Positions 31,782 to 42,857 of a stretch of 64,000 nt of DNA are shown here, in pieces (position 1 is the first letter of the stretch; the number at the start of each line of letters is the position of its first letter). The DNA is taken from NCBI RefSeq assembly GCF_963678635.1, contig NC_087070.1, forward strand, positions 8,962,539-9,026,538, in the 5' to 3' direction. The notes below the pieces were generated by a model. That model was not told the origin of the DNA and ran no database searches. It worked only from the letters and a program-made list of their open reading frames with translations. This DNA comes from Symsagittifera roscoffensis. Lineage: Eukaryota > Xenacoelomorpha > Acoela > Convolutidae. The position numbers and the translations under genes were made by a program.

Positions 31782-32721
31782 ACCCCTAAAGAGAACATTA
31801 AACTAGCACTAAAGTTAGTATTGACAATTACAATATTACAATCTCTCCCCCTTAACAATCTACTCAACAATCTCTCCCCCTTAACAATCTCTCCCCTATC
31901 TTAGATCTAGAATATGGGAGCAAGTTTGAGAGATAACTTGGACCAATACATCTCATGCGGCCAGTGGGTGTCGAAAAAAACCTCAGAAACTGAACTAATT
32001 TAGAGTACTTTTAGAACAAATACTTGAATTTGTACGCGTCGAAATATCCGACTCAATTTTTGCAAATTTCAAAAAATAAATAGAAAAAAAACTAACAATC
32101 TGCTATAAAAGAAGAGCAAAAACATGCGCAATTTTTATTGTTAGAAAACACTCAGTCACGGATCAAGTTAACATCTCCCCCCGCCCAGATACACCAAGAT
32201 AAGATCCTCCACCCCAGCGCTTAATTTACATTAAATTTGCTAAGCGCTGCATGTAAAATGCTCTATTCTGATTGGCTGAAAATCCCAACTTAGAACCAAG
32301 TTTACAATCTCCCCCCTAAAAGACTTTGGGGGGAGGATGATGTTAACTTGGTCTAATGTCAGATTAGTTAAAATGATGTTCATCGATTTTTGCTATACTA
32401 AATAAAATATTTCTTTTTTAACAATTATGAGTCCATTAACAAAAACTGAACCAGTAAGCGTTCCAGTTAGTTTGTGATACCGCAGGGTTTGATAATCTAA
32501 TCCCTGAATCCGAATGGATCGAAAAACCTTGTTTCTTAGTCGGAACGATATAAAACGACTAGTTGATAGACAACATTAATTCAACTCTGATTCTTATTTC
32601 AAATCAAATTCGTCTTCTCTGTCTATCAAGTTCAAGTGAACGGCCGTCTAGGCGTTTAACATAAGCTTATAAATAATATAAATAACATACGTATAAAGTT
32701 AGTTTGTCAATCCGGGCCGGA
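31782..32721 (-). repeat. Gypsy 3' noncoding/LTR region, copy 2
   Basis: Duplicate of 24804-25743, with the same set of polypurine-tract-like motifs and the same CTCCCCCC/GGGGGGAG hairpin near 32308-32334. A few substitutions are seen (for example AGACTTT for AGGCTTT in the hairpin loop). Confidence 0.6.
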
Positions 32722-34264
32722 TCACATTCGCCATTGACGACAAATTTTATAAACAATCGTTTTTAAATTGAGTTTTAGAGTCCTTTTAGGACTGACAGGT
32801 TTGAGTTTTATAGTCCCGATAGGACTTTTTGACATATCTTTTCTCTGCTTGTTTGTCAGCTTTGGCAATTTCCTTCCCCAGACTTTCGTATTCCTCGTCA
32901 TCTTGTAATGTGTTGCTTTTCTTTGTCTGTTCCGTCCCGCTTTTTTGTTGTAGTTTTGTTTTGACGAATAAAGTTTCGTTATTGTTACCGGCTGTGGCAT
33001 CGTCCTCTGTGGGCAAGGCTAAATTGACTACTTCGGTGTGGCCTGTTTTGTGTTTTGGGCTAATCGCTTCAATCAATTTTATACATGCTCTGTATTAGGG
33101 GGTCTTTTCAGTGAAACCCATTTCTCGGATTAGGGACTTAAGGCTTGGATAATTGTCCGTATCTCGTTTGTTCGGTGGTGAGTCAATTTCAAATTGGAGC
33201 GGCGTTTTCTTTCTTCATCGTGTTTAGTGTTAATGGCTTTAATGGGTATCGGGCTCCCAAACGCATTGGACAGCGCCGATTGGCGGTTTCTTGTCGGTTT
33301 TCTTAACGGTTCCGTTGAAATCGCGGGGGGTGTTCTTTTCTTGTTTTGCCTTTTAGGCGATGGAGCATTATCCTCTGATGAGATTGATGATTGATCGGGA
33401 TTATTCTGGTCGTCATTGTCTGATGTTACTGGTTGTGGTATGATGTTGTCATGGTTTGAAACCCCGGCCAGGATATCCGTTTGCAAACTCATTCCGCTGG
33501 TTTGTAGTTTTCGTGTCGCTCGCCCGCCGGTCCGTTTTCCTGTTGCTCTTTCCTAATTTTTTGTTAGACTATCCGTTTTCGCTTGTCCCAATATCTTTTC
33601 TTTTCGTGTTAGTTTCCTTGGAAGGCAAGTCGTTTCGTCTTGTTTGAACATTGGATGCTGGGAAGCAGTAGGGTTTTTGATGTCTAAAAAAACGTAGACA
33701 TGGTCCTGATCTCCGCGCGGATTTATAAGCAACATAATCACTGAGTCGAGATAATCTGCATGGTCCGTATATTAAAGTGTTTGGGACAACTGCGGCATCT
33801 CTATTTCTCAGTAATCTTGATTGTTTGCCGAATGTTTGCACCCAAGCTGTGTGTGGGGTATATGTAATAGTTTTCCCGTCTATGGTTTTGTATTTTTATT
33901 CGAATGTTCTCGGATCCTTAACCTTCGTTGCTATTCTAACTGTTTTCCGTGCTACCTGATCTATCCGTTTTTTCGAAATTTTGTCAACCGTTGGTTAAAT
34001 TCCCTTATATCTTACGTTTATTTTATTTTTAACTTCTTCTATAGCTTTAGATTTTGCACCTGAGTCTTTTTGTGTCGGTAAGTCTGAGTGTGTCATGTTC
34101 CGAAGCATTTGACGTTTTGGTTCTCTCTTATTGATATTGACTTCGTCTTCTGACCACCGTTGCAAATCGTGCATTACTTCGGCGGGTATTGGTGGCTTTG
34201 TAAGATTCTTTTGATCTAAACATGCATGTTTTGCGCTTTCCCAATTTAAATTGTAGTTACACTA
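32722..34264 (-). pseudogene. Gypsy C-terminal extension, copy 2
   Basis: Duplicate of 25744-27286 with the same frames (32722-33000, 32786-33076, 33130-33492, 33569-33841) and only isolated substitutions. Confidence 0.5.
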
Positions 34265-35048
34265 CTAGTTGCTATGATTGATAAGGGTCTGTTTGGCTGG
34301 CTTACGTCCCATTTGGGCCTCAAATTGCGAAATTTTTGTTACGCTATGAGGTGTAATTCTCAGTGTCTTAAACATTTCGGCTACATATGATGCAAGTTTG
34401 TACGGTGTGTTTGTTTCGTCGATTCTCATGACCGCTAATCTACGTTTCAAAGTTTGTATCATCCTCTCTACTACCCAAACTGCTCTATGATCATCTTCCG
34501 GCTTAAATAATAAATTTAAATTGTTTGTATTACAAAACAGTTGAAATTTTTTAGCTCTAAATGTCTGTGCTTGGTCACATCTTAATCTTCGGGGTACCCT
34601 GTTCATCGAAATGTACCGTTGCATAATTTTAATAGCGATATCCGCTGTTGTATTCGTAACGACTTTTGCAGTTGGAAATTTAGACCATTTATCTATTGCA
34701 ACTAAAATATGTGCGTCTCTATTTAATTCATTCTGAAGGGGCCCTGCAAAATCTAATAGTACTTTCTCATTAGGTTCGACTACTGGTTCCATTTGTAATG
34801 AATGTTTTTGCCTATGATTGGTTTTATATTTTACCTTGCTCAGTACAGTGCTTGCAATTTCGAGCCATCTGCACATTTGCCCGATGAATATGGGGAAACC
34901 AGACATGGTTACTTAAGTTCAACATTGCTGCCGATCCCGGATGTGTCATATGGAGACTGTCGAGCACTGTCTGCCTCATTTGTGAAGGAATGACGATTCT
35001 TTCGACTATTATTAGGCAATCCTCCCGGACATGAAGCCTGTTCCGCAT
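34265..35048 (-). pseudogene. Gypsy-type integrase, copy 2
   Basis: The frame 34265-34906 repeats the 213-residue DD35E core with Pro58 changed to Gln (PLQNEL), catalytic residues kept. The zinc-finger frame is 34824-35048. The finger-core frameshift is shared with copy 1, so it predates the duplication. Confidence 0.9.
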
Positions 35049-35990
35049 AAGATTTCAGTGTTGACCGTCGGAAAACCTTATTAGCTTCCCAATCCCTCTT
35101 CTTAACAAAGTTAATTAAAGGACGCATCTTTCTTGTTGGCTGCGGCAATGAATCGAACACTCAAAACTCGTTTAGTCTCTGTCTAAATAATGGTGTGTCT
35201 AAACTAGCTTCTAACTGTGTAGTCGGTCCCATTGTTGTTGGTTCTACGTTATGTGTCCATTCCTCTTGTACACAGATATTTAGTTCTACACGACTGACAC
35301 ATATTTCTGCTGTGTTTTTGCTTCTATCAGGTTTTTGTGTGGCTGTTGTTGTATTTTGTTGTTCGAGTGTTTGTGTAGTTTTTGCTGCATTATTTGTGTT
35401 CCTTTGTGTCTGCGTCGTTTTCATTATGTCTTTTGGTTCGGATCTGACCGTTGTGTTTCCAGATGTTTTCGTGTCCTTGAAGGTGATCTTCGGGAAACTT
35501 GATTTTTTATTGGTCTCTAGCTTTTTAGCCGATCGCACTTCCCTGGCATCCCGCACGGGTGTTGTAGTTGATTTGTCGTACTCTTGATGTGGCGATTTTG
35601 TTAAGTCAGGGTTTCTTTTTGTTCCCTTCGTGGGAGGTCGCTTATGCCATCTGGGGTCCGAAAGACTTTCTTCTCGGTCAAACGAACCCTGCCAGCTTTG
35701 GGTTGATTCTTTTCATCCTGTTGACTCTGAATCCTCCTTTAAAACCTTTGGTTTCCTTACGGCTCATTTTTGAATTATTATTTTGATGGATTGAAATTTT
35801 GTTGTGGACTGTATCGTTGCAGCTTGTTTGGTACTGTTGAGATAGCAATCGAAAGAGAGTTGACTTATTTATAGCAGATTTTGAGTGAGACTGATTTTTC
35901 TTTTTAGTTTGGCAATGACCGGTTGCGGATTGTTCGGAATGTTTCATTGCTAATTGAGTGTTTGAAGCAGCATTCAATAAACCTATGAGT
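35049..35990 (-). pseudogene. RNase H-integrase linker of the Gypsy element
   Basis: Frames 35161-35556 and 35678-35977 (with 34909-35160) give a long hydrophilic spacer. It includes a Lys/Thr/Asn-rich part (SFPKITFKDTKTSGNTTV), a Ser/Gln/Lys-rich part (HCQTKKKNQSHSKSAINKST) and a basic motif (SRKETKGFKGGFRVNRMKR). At over 300 codons it is much longer than the usual Gypsy spacer. Its role is unknown. Confidence 0.55.
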
Positions 35991-36660
35991 TTCGCGCGCT
36001 TTTTGATCAGCTCATACGGTGCTTTTTTCTGATGGCCAGATTATTTAGAATGACGTTGTCAATCATATCCAGGTTATTAATGAATGTCCTAATTGATGCT
36101 ACAACAAATTCCTCATCGTACTCACTAAGGGGTATTGCCAATCCAGCCGGTTTTCGGGACATGTAGTCGATTAATCACATTTTACATCCGGCAAGATGTT
36201 TGATATCGAAATGAAAGGGTATTAATCGGTCAATCCAACGTGTGAGCTGGCTTTGACTTGCTTTTGATCATTCGCTTGCGTTTAAAGCGCTGATTAAAGC
36301 TTGGTGGTCAGTGATGGCGTTAAAATTTTTTCCATATAGAAAGTATTTAAATTGTTCGATTGCCCACGCGACTCCTAATAGTTCGAGTTCATTTACAGAA
36401 AATTTTTCCTCTAATGAGTTCAGAAAACGTGACGCGTAAGCTACAGCAACCCAACCTTCTGGCGAACGTTGTTCTTGTGCAGCTCCTAATCTTGTAGTTG
36501 AAGCATCGCATGCGATGCGGGTGTCAAGATGTTGATCAAAATGTTTGTTTTATGTTATTTCAGGTACCAGTTTTAATATGTTTTTGAATGTTGTGATATA
36601 CTCTGTGGACCAGTCAAGTGGTTTGTTCTTTTCTGTTTTTAGTAATGGACGTAGGGCGGC
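35991..36660 (-). pseudogene. Gypsy RNase H (stop-containing)
   Basis: The minus strand reads TRIACDASTTRLGAAQEQ near 36520-36470 (first catalytic Asp) and YASRFLNSLEEKFSVNELEL near 36440-36385 (catalytic Glu). It then reads AITDHQALISAL near 36320-36285, and LTRWIDRLIPFHFDIKHLAG followed by the DYMSR terminal motif near 36245-36155. In-frame TGA codons near 36273 and 36175 interrupt it. The enzyme removes RNA from RNA:DNA hybrids during reverse transcription. Confidence 0.85.
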
Positions 36661-37608
36661 AGCGGTTTGTGCCAATTTCGTTAGATATCGTGTGAGATGA
36701 TGTTGGAACCAATAAAAATTTTTAATTGCTTAAAAGTTTTTGGTGGTGATAGTTTTTCGATGGATTCATTCTTTCTTATAAGTGGTTTTGTTCCCTCGCT
36801 ATTAACTGTAAATCCTAACCACTCAATCTGTTTGCATGCAAACTTACATTTATCCAATGATATTGCCAGATTTCCCTCGTCCAGTTTTTTAAAAACTGAT
36901 TGCAACTTTTGTTTGTGTACATCCAACGATCCTTTTGTGACGATTAGAATAACGTCCAAGTAGGCATAGGTGTTCGTACTTTTTGTAGTAAGGGTTAGAT
37001 CAATCGCTTTTTGGAATTCAGCTGGCGTATCTGTGAGGCCATAAAATCCTGTTTGAAACTGATAGGTCCCAGTGGCGTTACCACCAATAAGACTAAAGTT
37101 GCATTGTTCTCTGGTTGTTTTATCGAAAATTATTCCCGAATATGCGCAGTGAAGGTCGAGTGTTGAGAATAGTGTTTGTTTCGATTTGTCTAACTATACC
37201 ACCTGTGCAATATTGTCCAACAGCATTTCAATGTTGGGCATTTGGTAGTTATTCTTGTCAATGAATTTGTTGATTTTCTTGGAATCTAACGCGAGTTTGG
37301 CTGTTTGATCCTCTTTTACTGTGATGGCAATTGGGCTAATAAATTGTCGATCTGAGCTTTTATCTAGTAAGATAATGTGGTTCTGATCCATCAATTTGTT
37401 TAATTCCCCTTCGACTCTTTCCTGTAGGTGTACCGGGATACGTCGTCCTTTCTGTTGTATTGGCTTGAAGTCTTGGTTGAATTGAGTTTTCATCATGTGA
37501 TTTTGAAAGTGGTTGAAAATTTTCATTGACCCATTGTTTAACTTCCGGATCCAATTCTTCTTGTTCGCGTACGCTCAACACGTTTTGCTTATGTTTTTTC
37601 TGTATCAA
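36661..37608 (-). pseudogene. Gypsy reverse transcriptase with mutated catalytic pair
   Basis: The frame 37194-37526 contains the RT N-terminal block (KGRRIPVHLQERVEGELNKL; SPIAITVKEDQTAKLALDS). A TAG at 37194-37196 interrupts it, then STLDLHCAYSGI and FYGLTDTPAEFQ follow. The frame 36681-36959 covers the catalytic box and thumb. The box reads Y-L-D-V (36962-36951) where active enzymes have Y-x-D-D, so the second catalytic Asp is lost. The upstream frame 37360-37608 gives the RT N-terminal extension. Confidence 0.88.
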
Positions 37609-37667
37609 CTTGACACCTTTTTAAGGTAGTATGTTGCGTCCTATTATGTTGGCCTTTTGATCTTCCA
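37609..37667 (-). pseudogene. Gypsy protease C-terminal end, cut by gap
   Basis: The minus strand reads WEDQKANIIGRNIL up to a stop, then KGVKLIQKKHKQ. 'NIIGRN.L' followed by 'G..L' is the usual C-terminal helix of the retropepsin. The catalytic part, Gag and 5' LTR are not seen, because the N gap intervenes and the far side is unrelated sequence. Confidence 0.6.
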
Positions 37668-37867
37668 NNNNNNNNNNNNNNNNNNNNNNNNNNNNNNNNN
37701 NNNNNNNNNNNNNNNNNNNNNNNNNNNNNNNNNNNNNNNNNNNNNNNNNNNNNNNNNNNNNNNNNNNNNNNNNNNNNNNNNNNNNNNNNNNNNNNNNNNN
37801 NNNNNNNNNNNNNNNNNNNNNNNNNNNNNNNNNNNNNNNNNNNNNNNNNNNNNNNNNNNNNNNNNNN
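37668..37867. other. Assembly gap, 200 N
   Basis: Exactly 200 N, the same size as the first gap. The sequence type changes across it, from Gypsy pol to unrelated DNA, so the missing part may be long. Confidence 1.
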
Positions 37868-37950
37868 CCCAATTGTCAGATGTGGCTGAGGACTTTATGT
37901 ACTACTTAGGACCACGCAAAGATGTTAACGACCCAGCATTTAACGAGTAA
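37868..37950 (+). pseudogene. C-terminal coding fragment next to the gap
   Basis: From the gap edge a frame encodes QLSDVAEDFMYYLGPRKD and eight more residues, then TAA at 37948-37950. The composition is clearly more protein-like than the following AT-rich DNA. I do not recognise the protein. It may be the last exon of a host gene or the end of a transposon gene hidden by the gap. Confidence 0.35.
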
Positions 37951-38289
37951 GCCAAAAATAGTCGAACCTTTTCTTTTAGCTAACATTCCCCATCTTAGCA
38001 AAGACATAGCCTCTGCTATTTTTTTTTGCAATTTGCGGGTCTCTATGCTGCTGAGGGTTTATTTTGAAAAAAAAAAACAAACAGCCTTTTATACTTTCAG
38101 AATTGTAAAAAAGTCTATTAACGTCGCGTTCTTGTTGCCTTTGAAAGCCTGGAAAATCATATTGATTGCATCAAAAAAATAAATTTGATTGAAACCGTTT
38201 TTCAAAAGTTTTTAACTGTATCCACTTTTTTGAGTTATTATGTATCCACTTTTTGAGTTACCTGTTTTAGTAAAAACAGGTAGTATGAA

Positions 38290-39860
38290 AAGTTATTGGG
38301 ACCGGGATTTCTTATATTTATGTGTGAAGACGCTTTGCCAAATTTTTTTCACGTATTTTAAAAAACTTATTTTTCTCAAAAAGTATTCTATCGATTTTAA
38401 AAAAAGTAGTGCCGAAAAAGTCTGTGCGAGGAATTCTTGAAACATATTTTTGGATTTTGTTCATTTTTTGGGCTCCCAAATCTGATATTTTGGGTTCAAT
38501 GTTAGAAAAAAATTTGTAGGAAGTTCCCTTGCATTAGCGGTTTTGCCCAATTTTTTTTACACAAAAAGTTATGGCCCTCCGAAAAATCAAAGTTTCGAGT
38601 TTTTGCTGTTTTTCAATTTTTTTTTGACTTTTATCGAAAAATACTTGCGCCAAATCTGAATTTTTAGTCTCATTGTGTAGAATGGGTTAAATGAAGCTAC
38701 CCTATATAAGCGGTTACGTCCAAACTTTTAAACACAAAAAGATCTGACTCCAGGAAAAGTCAAGTTTTCGAATTTTTGACTGTTTCTTAAAACTTTGATT
38801 TGCTCGATAACTACACTCCCAATTCTGAGACTTAAGGTTCAATGGGTAGATCAGGTTCTGTGAAGTTTTATTGCATAACAAGTTACGCTCAAAATTTTTT
38901 ACACAAAATGTTTTGACCCTCGAACAAGACAAGTTTTCATTTTTTTAACCGTTCAAATCAGGAATTTTGGACTCAATGAGTAAAACGGGATGTGGGAAGT
39001 TCCCTTGCATAAACATCTTTGCCCAGATTTTTTATCAGAAAAGTTTATGGCCCTCAGAAAATTCAAATTTTTGAGTTTTTGAACCTTTTTTTCTGAAACT
39101 TCTGGAATTTTCTCGAAAACTACCCTCTCGAATCTTAATTTTTGATTTCAATAAAGAACACGAGTTGTGATAAGCTCATCTGCACCAGCGGCTACGACCA
39201 ATATGTTTATACAAAAAGTAATGGCTCTCGCAAAAGTCAAAAATTCAGTTTTTTCTAATATTTTAAAATTTTTTGACTACTCTCGAAAACTACCCTGCCA
39301 AATCTGAGGTTTTGATTTCAGTTGAAAGAACTCATTGTGGGAAGCATTTAGATCCAAACTTTATAGGATAAAAAAGTGACCCTCGCAAAATCATATTTTT
39401 GATTTTCGATCGTTTTCTGCACCTACTGACTTTCATCAAACACTCCAACCCAAATCAGAATTTTCGAATTCAATCAAAAGGACGGGTTGTGGGGAGCTCA
39501 TCTGCATAAGAAATTTTGAATTTTTGACTGATTTTTCAAATTTTTAGCTTTTTCTCAAAAGCGGCTCTCTCAAATTCAAGATTTTGTTTTCATTGGGTAG
39601 AATGGGCAATGAGAAGCCCACTAAATAAGCGGTTGCGCCCAAATTTTTTCACACAGTAATTTATGACCTTCGGAAAAGTCAATTTTTTGATTTCTTGTTC
39701 GTTTTTTTTATTATTTTTTGGTGTCCTACAGAACACAAATCAATCTGATATCAAGGGTTTATTCGACACTACAGGTTGTGGGAAGCCTCTTTGTATAATT
39801 TGGTACGCCCTAATATTTGTTTGAAACAGTTTTGGTTCTGGTAAAATAGTAAAATCACAA
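38290..39860. repeat. Degenerate ~170-bp tandem repeat, 8-10 units
   Basis: A motif like GCATAAGCGGTTACGCCCAA, then TTTTTTACACAAAAAGTTATGGCCCTC, then AAAGTCAAATTTTTGAG, recurs at about 38536, 38710, 38881, 39014, 39188, 39335, 39628 and 39797. Spacings are mostly 134-174 with one longer interval. Units also share a 'CAATGGGTAGAA.GGG..GTGGGAAGC' block. Divergence is high, so the array is old. Confidence 0.8.
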
Positions 39861-40721
39861 AATGATACCAAACATTTTAATAGAGCTACAACTAGGTTTT
39901 GGGTGAGGCTCATACATCATCACATCAAACTAAAAAGTTATCAAATAGGTACCTCAGCTCTTGGGCCTCTAGTTCCCGAGTAACATAGTAGCTTAATAAT
40001 ATTTCCGTTAATAGCACCGCTCACAGTTGGCAGCAAACGTTCATAATACAAAAATCATTGTGTACGGGATACTTCTTTGTGACTGGTTGGTGGTATAACG
40101 TAAAGGTACTGAATATATGTATGGATAAACTTTCGAGCAGCTTTTCAAACAATCAGATTTGAACACTCTGGCAAAAAACTCCTGCCGCTAGAAAGGAGAA
40201 ATCCGACAACGAGTATTTTGAATGTTTCCTGTTTGATTTAAACACTTACTTTGAAATTGTATGCGATATGATTATTTTATTTTTTCTATTTTTGAGAGGC
40301 TTTGAAAACAATTTCATTTTTTCCATTTTTTTTCTCAGAAACTAACTACTCTATCAATTGTTAAGAAAAGGTACACCAACAGCCTACATACCTAAGTGCC
40401 TGCAGCTTACCCCAGGCTCTTTTCACCTCACCCTTACATTCTTCAAAATTCTGCATAATGAGCATTTTGCGACTAATACTGGATTTTGCAGCAGGCTGAA
40501 ATCAAATTTGTCGCGCAACCGGGGTCCTTGCTAATTTTTTGATCTCCTCTGGATTCCACAAAAAATAGTCGAAACACTGCGTTGCTTAAATTTGCTTCAA
40601 AGCAGACAAAAGTGCAGGTTTCGCAACAAATCTTGCAAAATCCGCCACAAAATTTGTTGAACCCCGATCAGTTTGAAATCCACAAACAAACAATAATATA
40701 AAAGTATACTGAAATAGCGCT
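39861..40721. other. Noncoding, no feature recognised
   Basis: AT-rich sequence without a coding-like frame, repeat array or terminal repeats that I can see. Confidence 0.5.
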
Positions 40722-40945
40722 GTAGTGGATTCCGCAACTATCAGTGGACTCCACAAACTGTTAGCAGAATCCGCAAATTGTAAGCGGAATCCTTGAACTA
40801 TAAGCGGAATCCGCTAATTGTAAGCGGAATCTGCAAATTGTAAGCGGAATCCATATAAATTTGTAGAATCCACTTTTATTTGCGGAATCCGCTTGGGCTT
40901 ACGTAATCCGGAACAACTGGCTAATTTCAGTCGTTGCGGAATCCA
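40722..40945. repeat. ~21-bp minisatellite (AAATTGTAAGCGGAATCCGC)
   Basis: About eight to ten imperfect units of TGTAAGCGGAATCCGCAAAT, clearest at 40770-40860, with flanking degenerate copies including complementary GCGGAATCCGC, which is itself near-palindromic. Confidence 0.85.
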
Positions 40946-42159
40946 CGCACAAAAATTGTGTCGTCAAAATTTCCGTTATAGGTGTTTTTGCGCCGAATCA
41001 ACGAAATGCTGTAATTGCAATATACGTACTTTTTCGAAAATTTAAAGACTTGTCTCTGGATTCCAGTGACCTACGGACATCAATTTCTGCGCCTATCCGG
41101 TGCACAGTTTGACCTCGTAATGGTGTTGTTATTTTAACTTGTCATTGCAAAATGAAGTCTCACGCAAATTTTCACGACAATTAAATTTTGTTGACAATGG
41201 TAAAAAGGTCAAGGCCTAATTATTTAATAAGACAACTAACTTACGGGACTGGGATACAATCTTCTTCCAAAAAGTCGATTTCGGCGACAGGGTTCTACTT
41301 CCAAAACTGGAGACAAAAAATTGGGAATATCTTGATATCTTGAAACTCAGCAACTTGCAACTTTTTGAATTTATTTTATGATTTTTTTTAAGAACCAACA
41401 ACTATCTTTATTTTGATGAAAGTATTTGGTTTTTTTCTGATGTTTGGAAGCCTTATATTTCTCGTTACTAACAAGCAAGACTGCTCACATCAGGGGGGTG
41501 AGACACTTTAGTGGTTCGACTGCTCTATAAAGTGTTTGCTTAGAAGTCAATTTGCACGGAAACAACATTTTCAAATTTGTTTTCAAAGAAAACAACCTGC
41601 TCTTGTCATAGCGGCGCGTTGACTGATCTGATTGTTCTTTAACTTCAATAATTTTTTCTTTCAATTATGGAAGTTTTCGGAACTTTTCAAAAAGTTGAGG
41701 AATGATATCAATTTGGCATCAAGGTATTAAGTAAGTTGTAAGTACTTTGAGAGCCATCAAAAAACCCTGAGTATTTAATTAGCCTGAAAAAATTGCGCGT
41801 TAGTGCACCGATTTACCAATCTCTAAACGCTTGAACATATTGAAAGAAACAGAAGTTTTTCAATTTTGAGTAGAGTTTTGAAGGTAAAAATTATCAGATG
41901 GTTTTTACTTTTTTTCGAGAATGGCTGGTTAAACTGTGAGAAATAATCGGAAAAAATCAGAACAAGAATTTTTTTTCTTACTTTTACCTTATCAAAAAAA
42001 GAACCAAGAAATTATGTTGAAACAACTGTTTTATTCAAAAATTTATCATGAGTCTTTTGAATTGTTTCGAATGTAAAAACGAAATTACTTAAACAGTTAC
42101 TTTAATAACTTTCAAATTGGCACGTTTCTTAAATGCATAAACACCATTTTTTCTAAATG
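40946..42159. other. Noncoding, no feature recognised
   Basis: AT-rich, with poly-T and poly-A runs. The longest open frames have no domain character. Confidence 0.5.
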
Positions 42160-42161
42160 TA

Positions 42162-42857
42162 CAGTCACGGACAATATAAGGCGCAACTTTTATTTTTAAG
42201 CGGGAAAATGAACCAAATTTGATCTCAGTTCACGGTTAAAAAACTTTAAATGAAACTATTTTTAAGACAGTAGATGGATAAAAAACCGTAAGAAATTAGT
42301 TTAAAGGTGATGTTTGGCCATTTAATTAGAGGGCGTCAGAGAAGTGTTCTTATTGTCAAAAACTCCCTGTAAACAGCACAAGCAGTTTAAACCTTTGGAC
42401 TCAAAAATACTCGCTGGAAAGCTAAGAACATCAGCTAGGCCCTCATTTAGTTTATACTTCGCATAAAAAGAATTAAAGACTTTTTTAAAGATTTTAGACA
42501 CAAGTTCGGCAGTTTATATATTAGAAAGCACACCATGGGTTTTTTTTTGTTTCGTACCTGAGTTGTTTTGATTGTTCCCTTTTAAGCAGAGAAAAACTAA
42601 AACGAGGGCCTAGCTGATGTTGTTAGCTTTCCAAAGAATACTTTTAGGTCCATAGTTTCACACTGCTTATTCTGTTTACGGTGATTTTTCGGCGCTAAAA
42701 AGACTTCTCTCTCGCCCTCTAATTAAATGGCCAAACGACCCAATAAAACCACTTTTGTTCCAACTCTTGTCTACAAAAAAATTTGAAATGAAATATGTCA
42801 GTTTTTTAACAGTGAATCTTTATTAATTGCAGAACATGCTTTTTTTGTCAGTGACTG
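42162..42857. mobile_element. Mariner-like foldback MITE, 696 bp
   Basis: Left end CAGTCACGGACAA (after TA at 42160-42161) and right end TTGTCAGTGACTG are inverted repeats matching at 12 of 13 bases. The inverted repeat extends inward. GTTTGGCCATTTAATTAGAG at about 42312 pairs with CTCTAATTAAATGGCCAAAC at about 42717, and GGAAAGCTAA..CATCAGCTAGGCCCTC near 42420 pairs with GAGGGCCTAGCTGATG..TTAGCTTTCC near 42605. Spacer is about 120 bases. The CAGTCAC-type end after TA is typical of Tc1/mariner elements. No transposase is encoded, so it is non-autonomous. Confidence 0.8.

Larger units (their letters stand above)
28466..35400. repeat. Tandem segmental duplication, unit 2
   Basis: Second unit, directly abutting unit 1. 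Relative to unit 1 it lacks ATTTCGATC-type bases near 35128 and about 35 bases near 35200. Beyond 35400 the Gypsy element continues with sequence that is single-copy in this window. Before 21491 the Pao element continues with single-copy sequence, so the duplication breakpoints lie inside the two retroelements. Confidence 0.97.

Noticed and set aside
40722..40945. CRISPR array
   Set aside because: Units of about 21 bases are contiguous and imperfect, with no unique spacers, in an animal genome.
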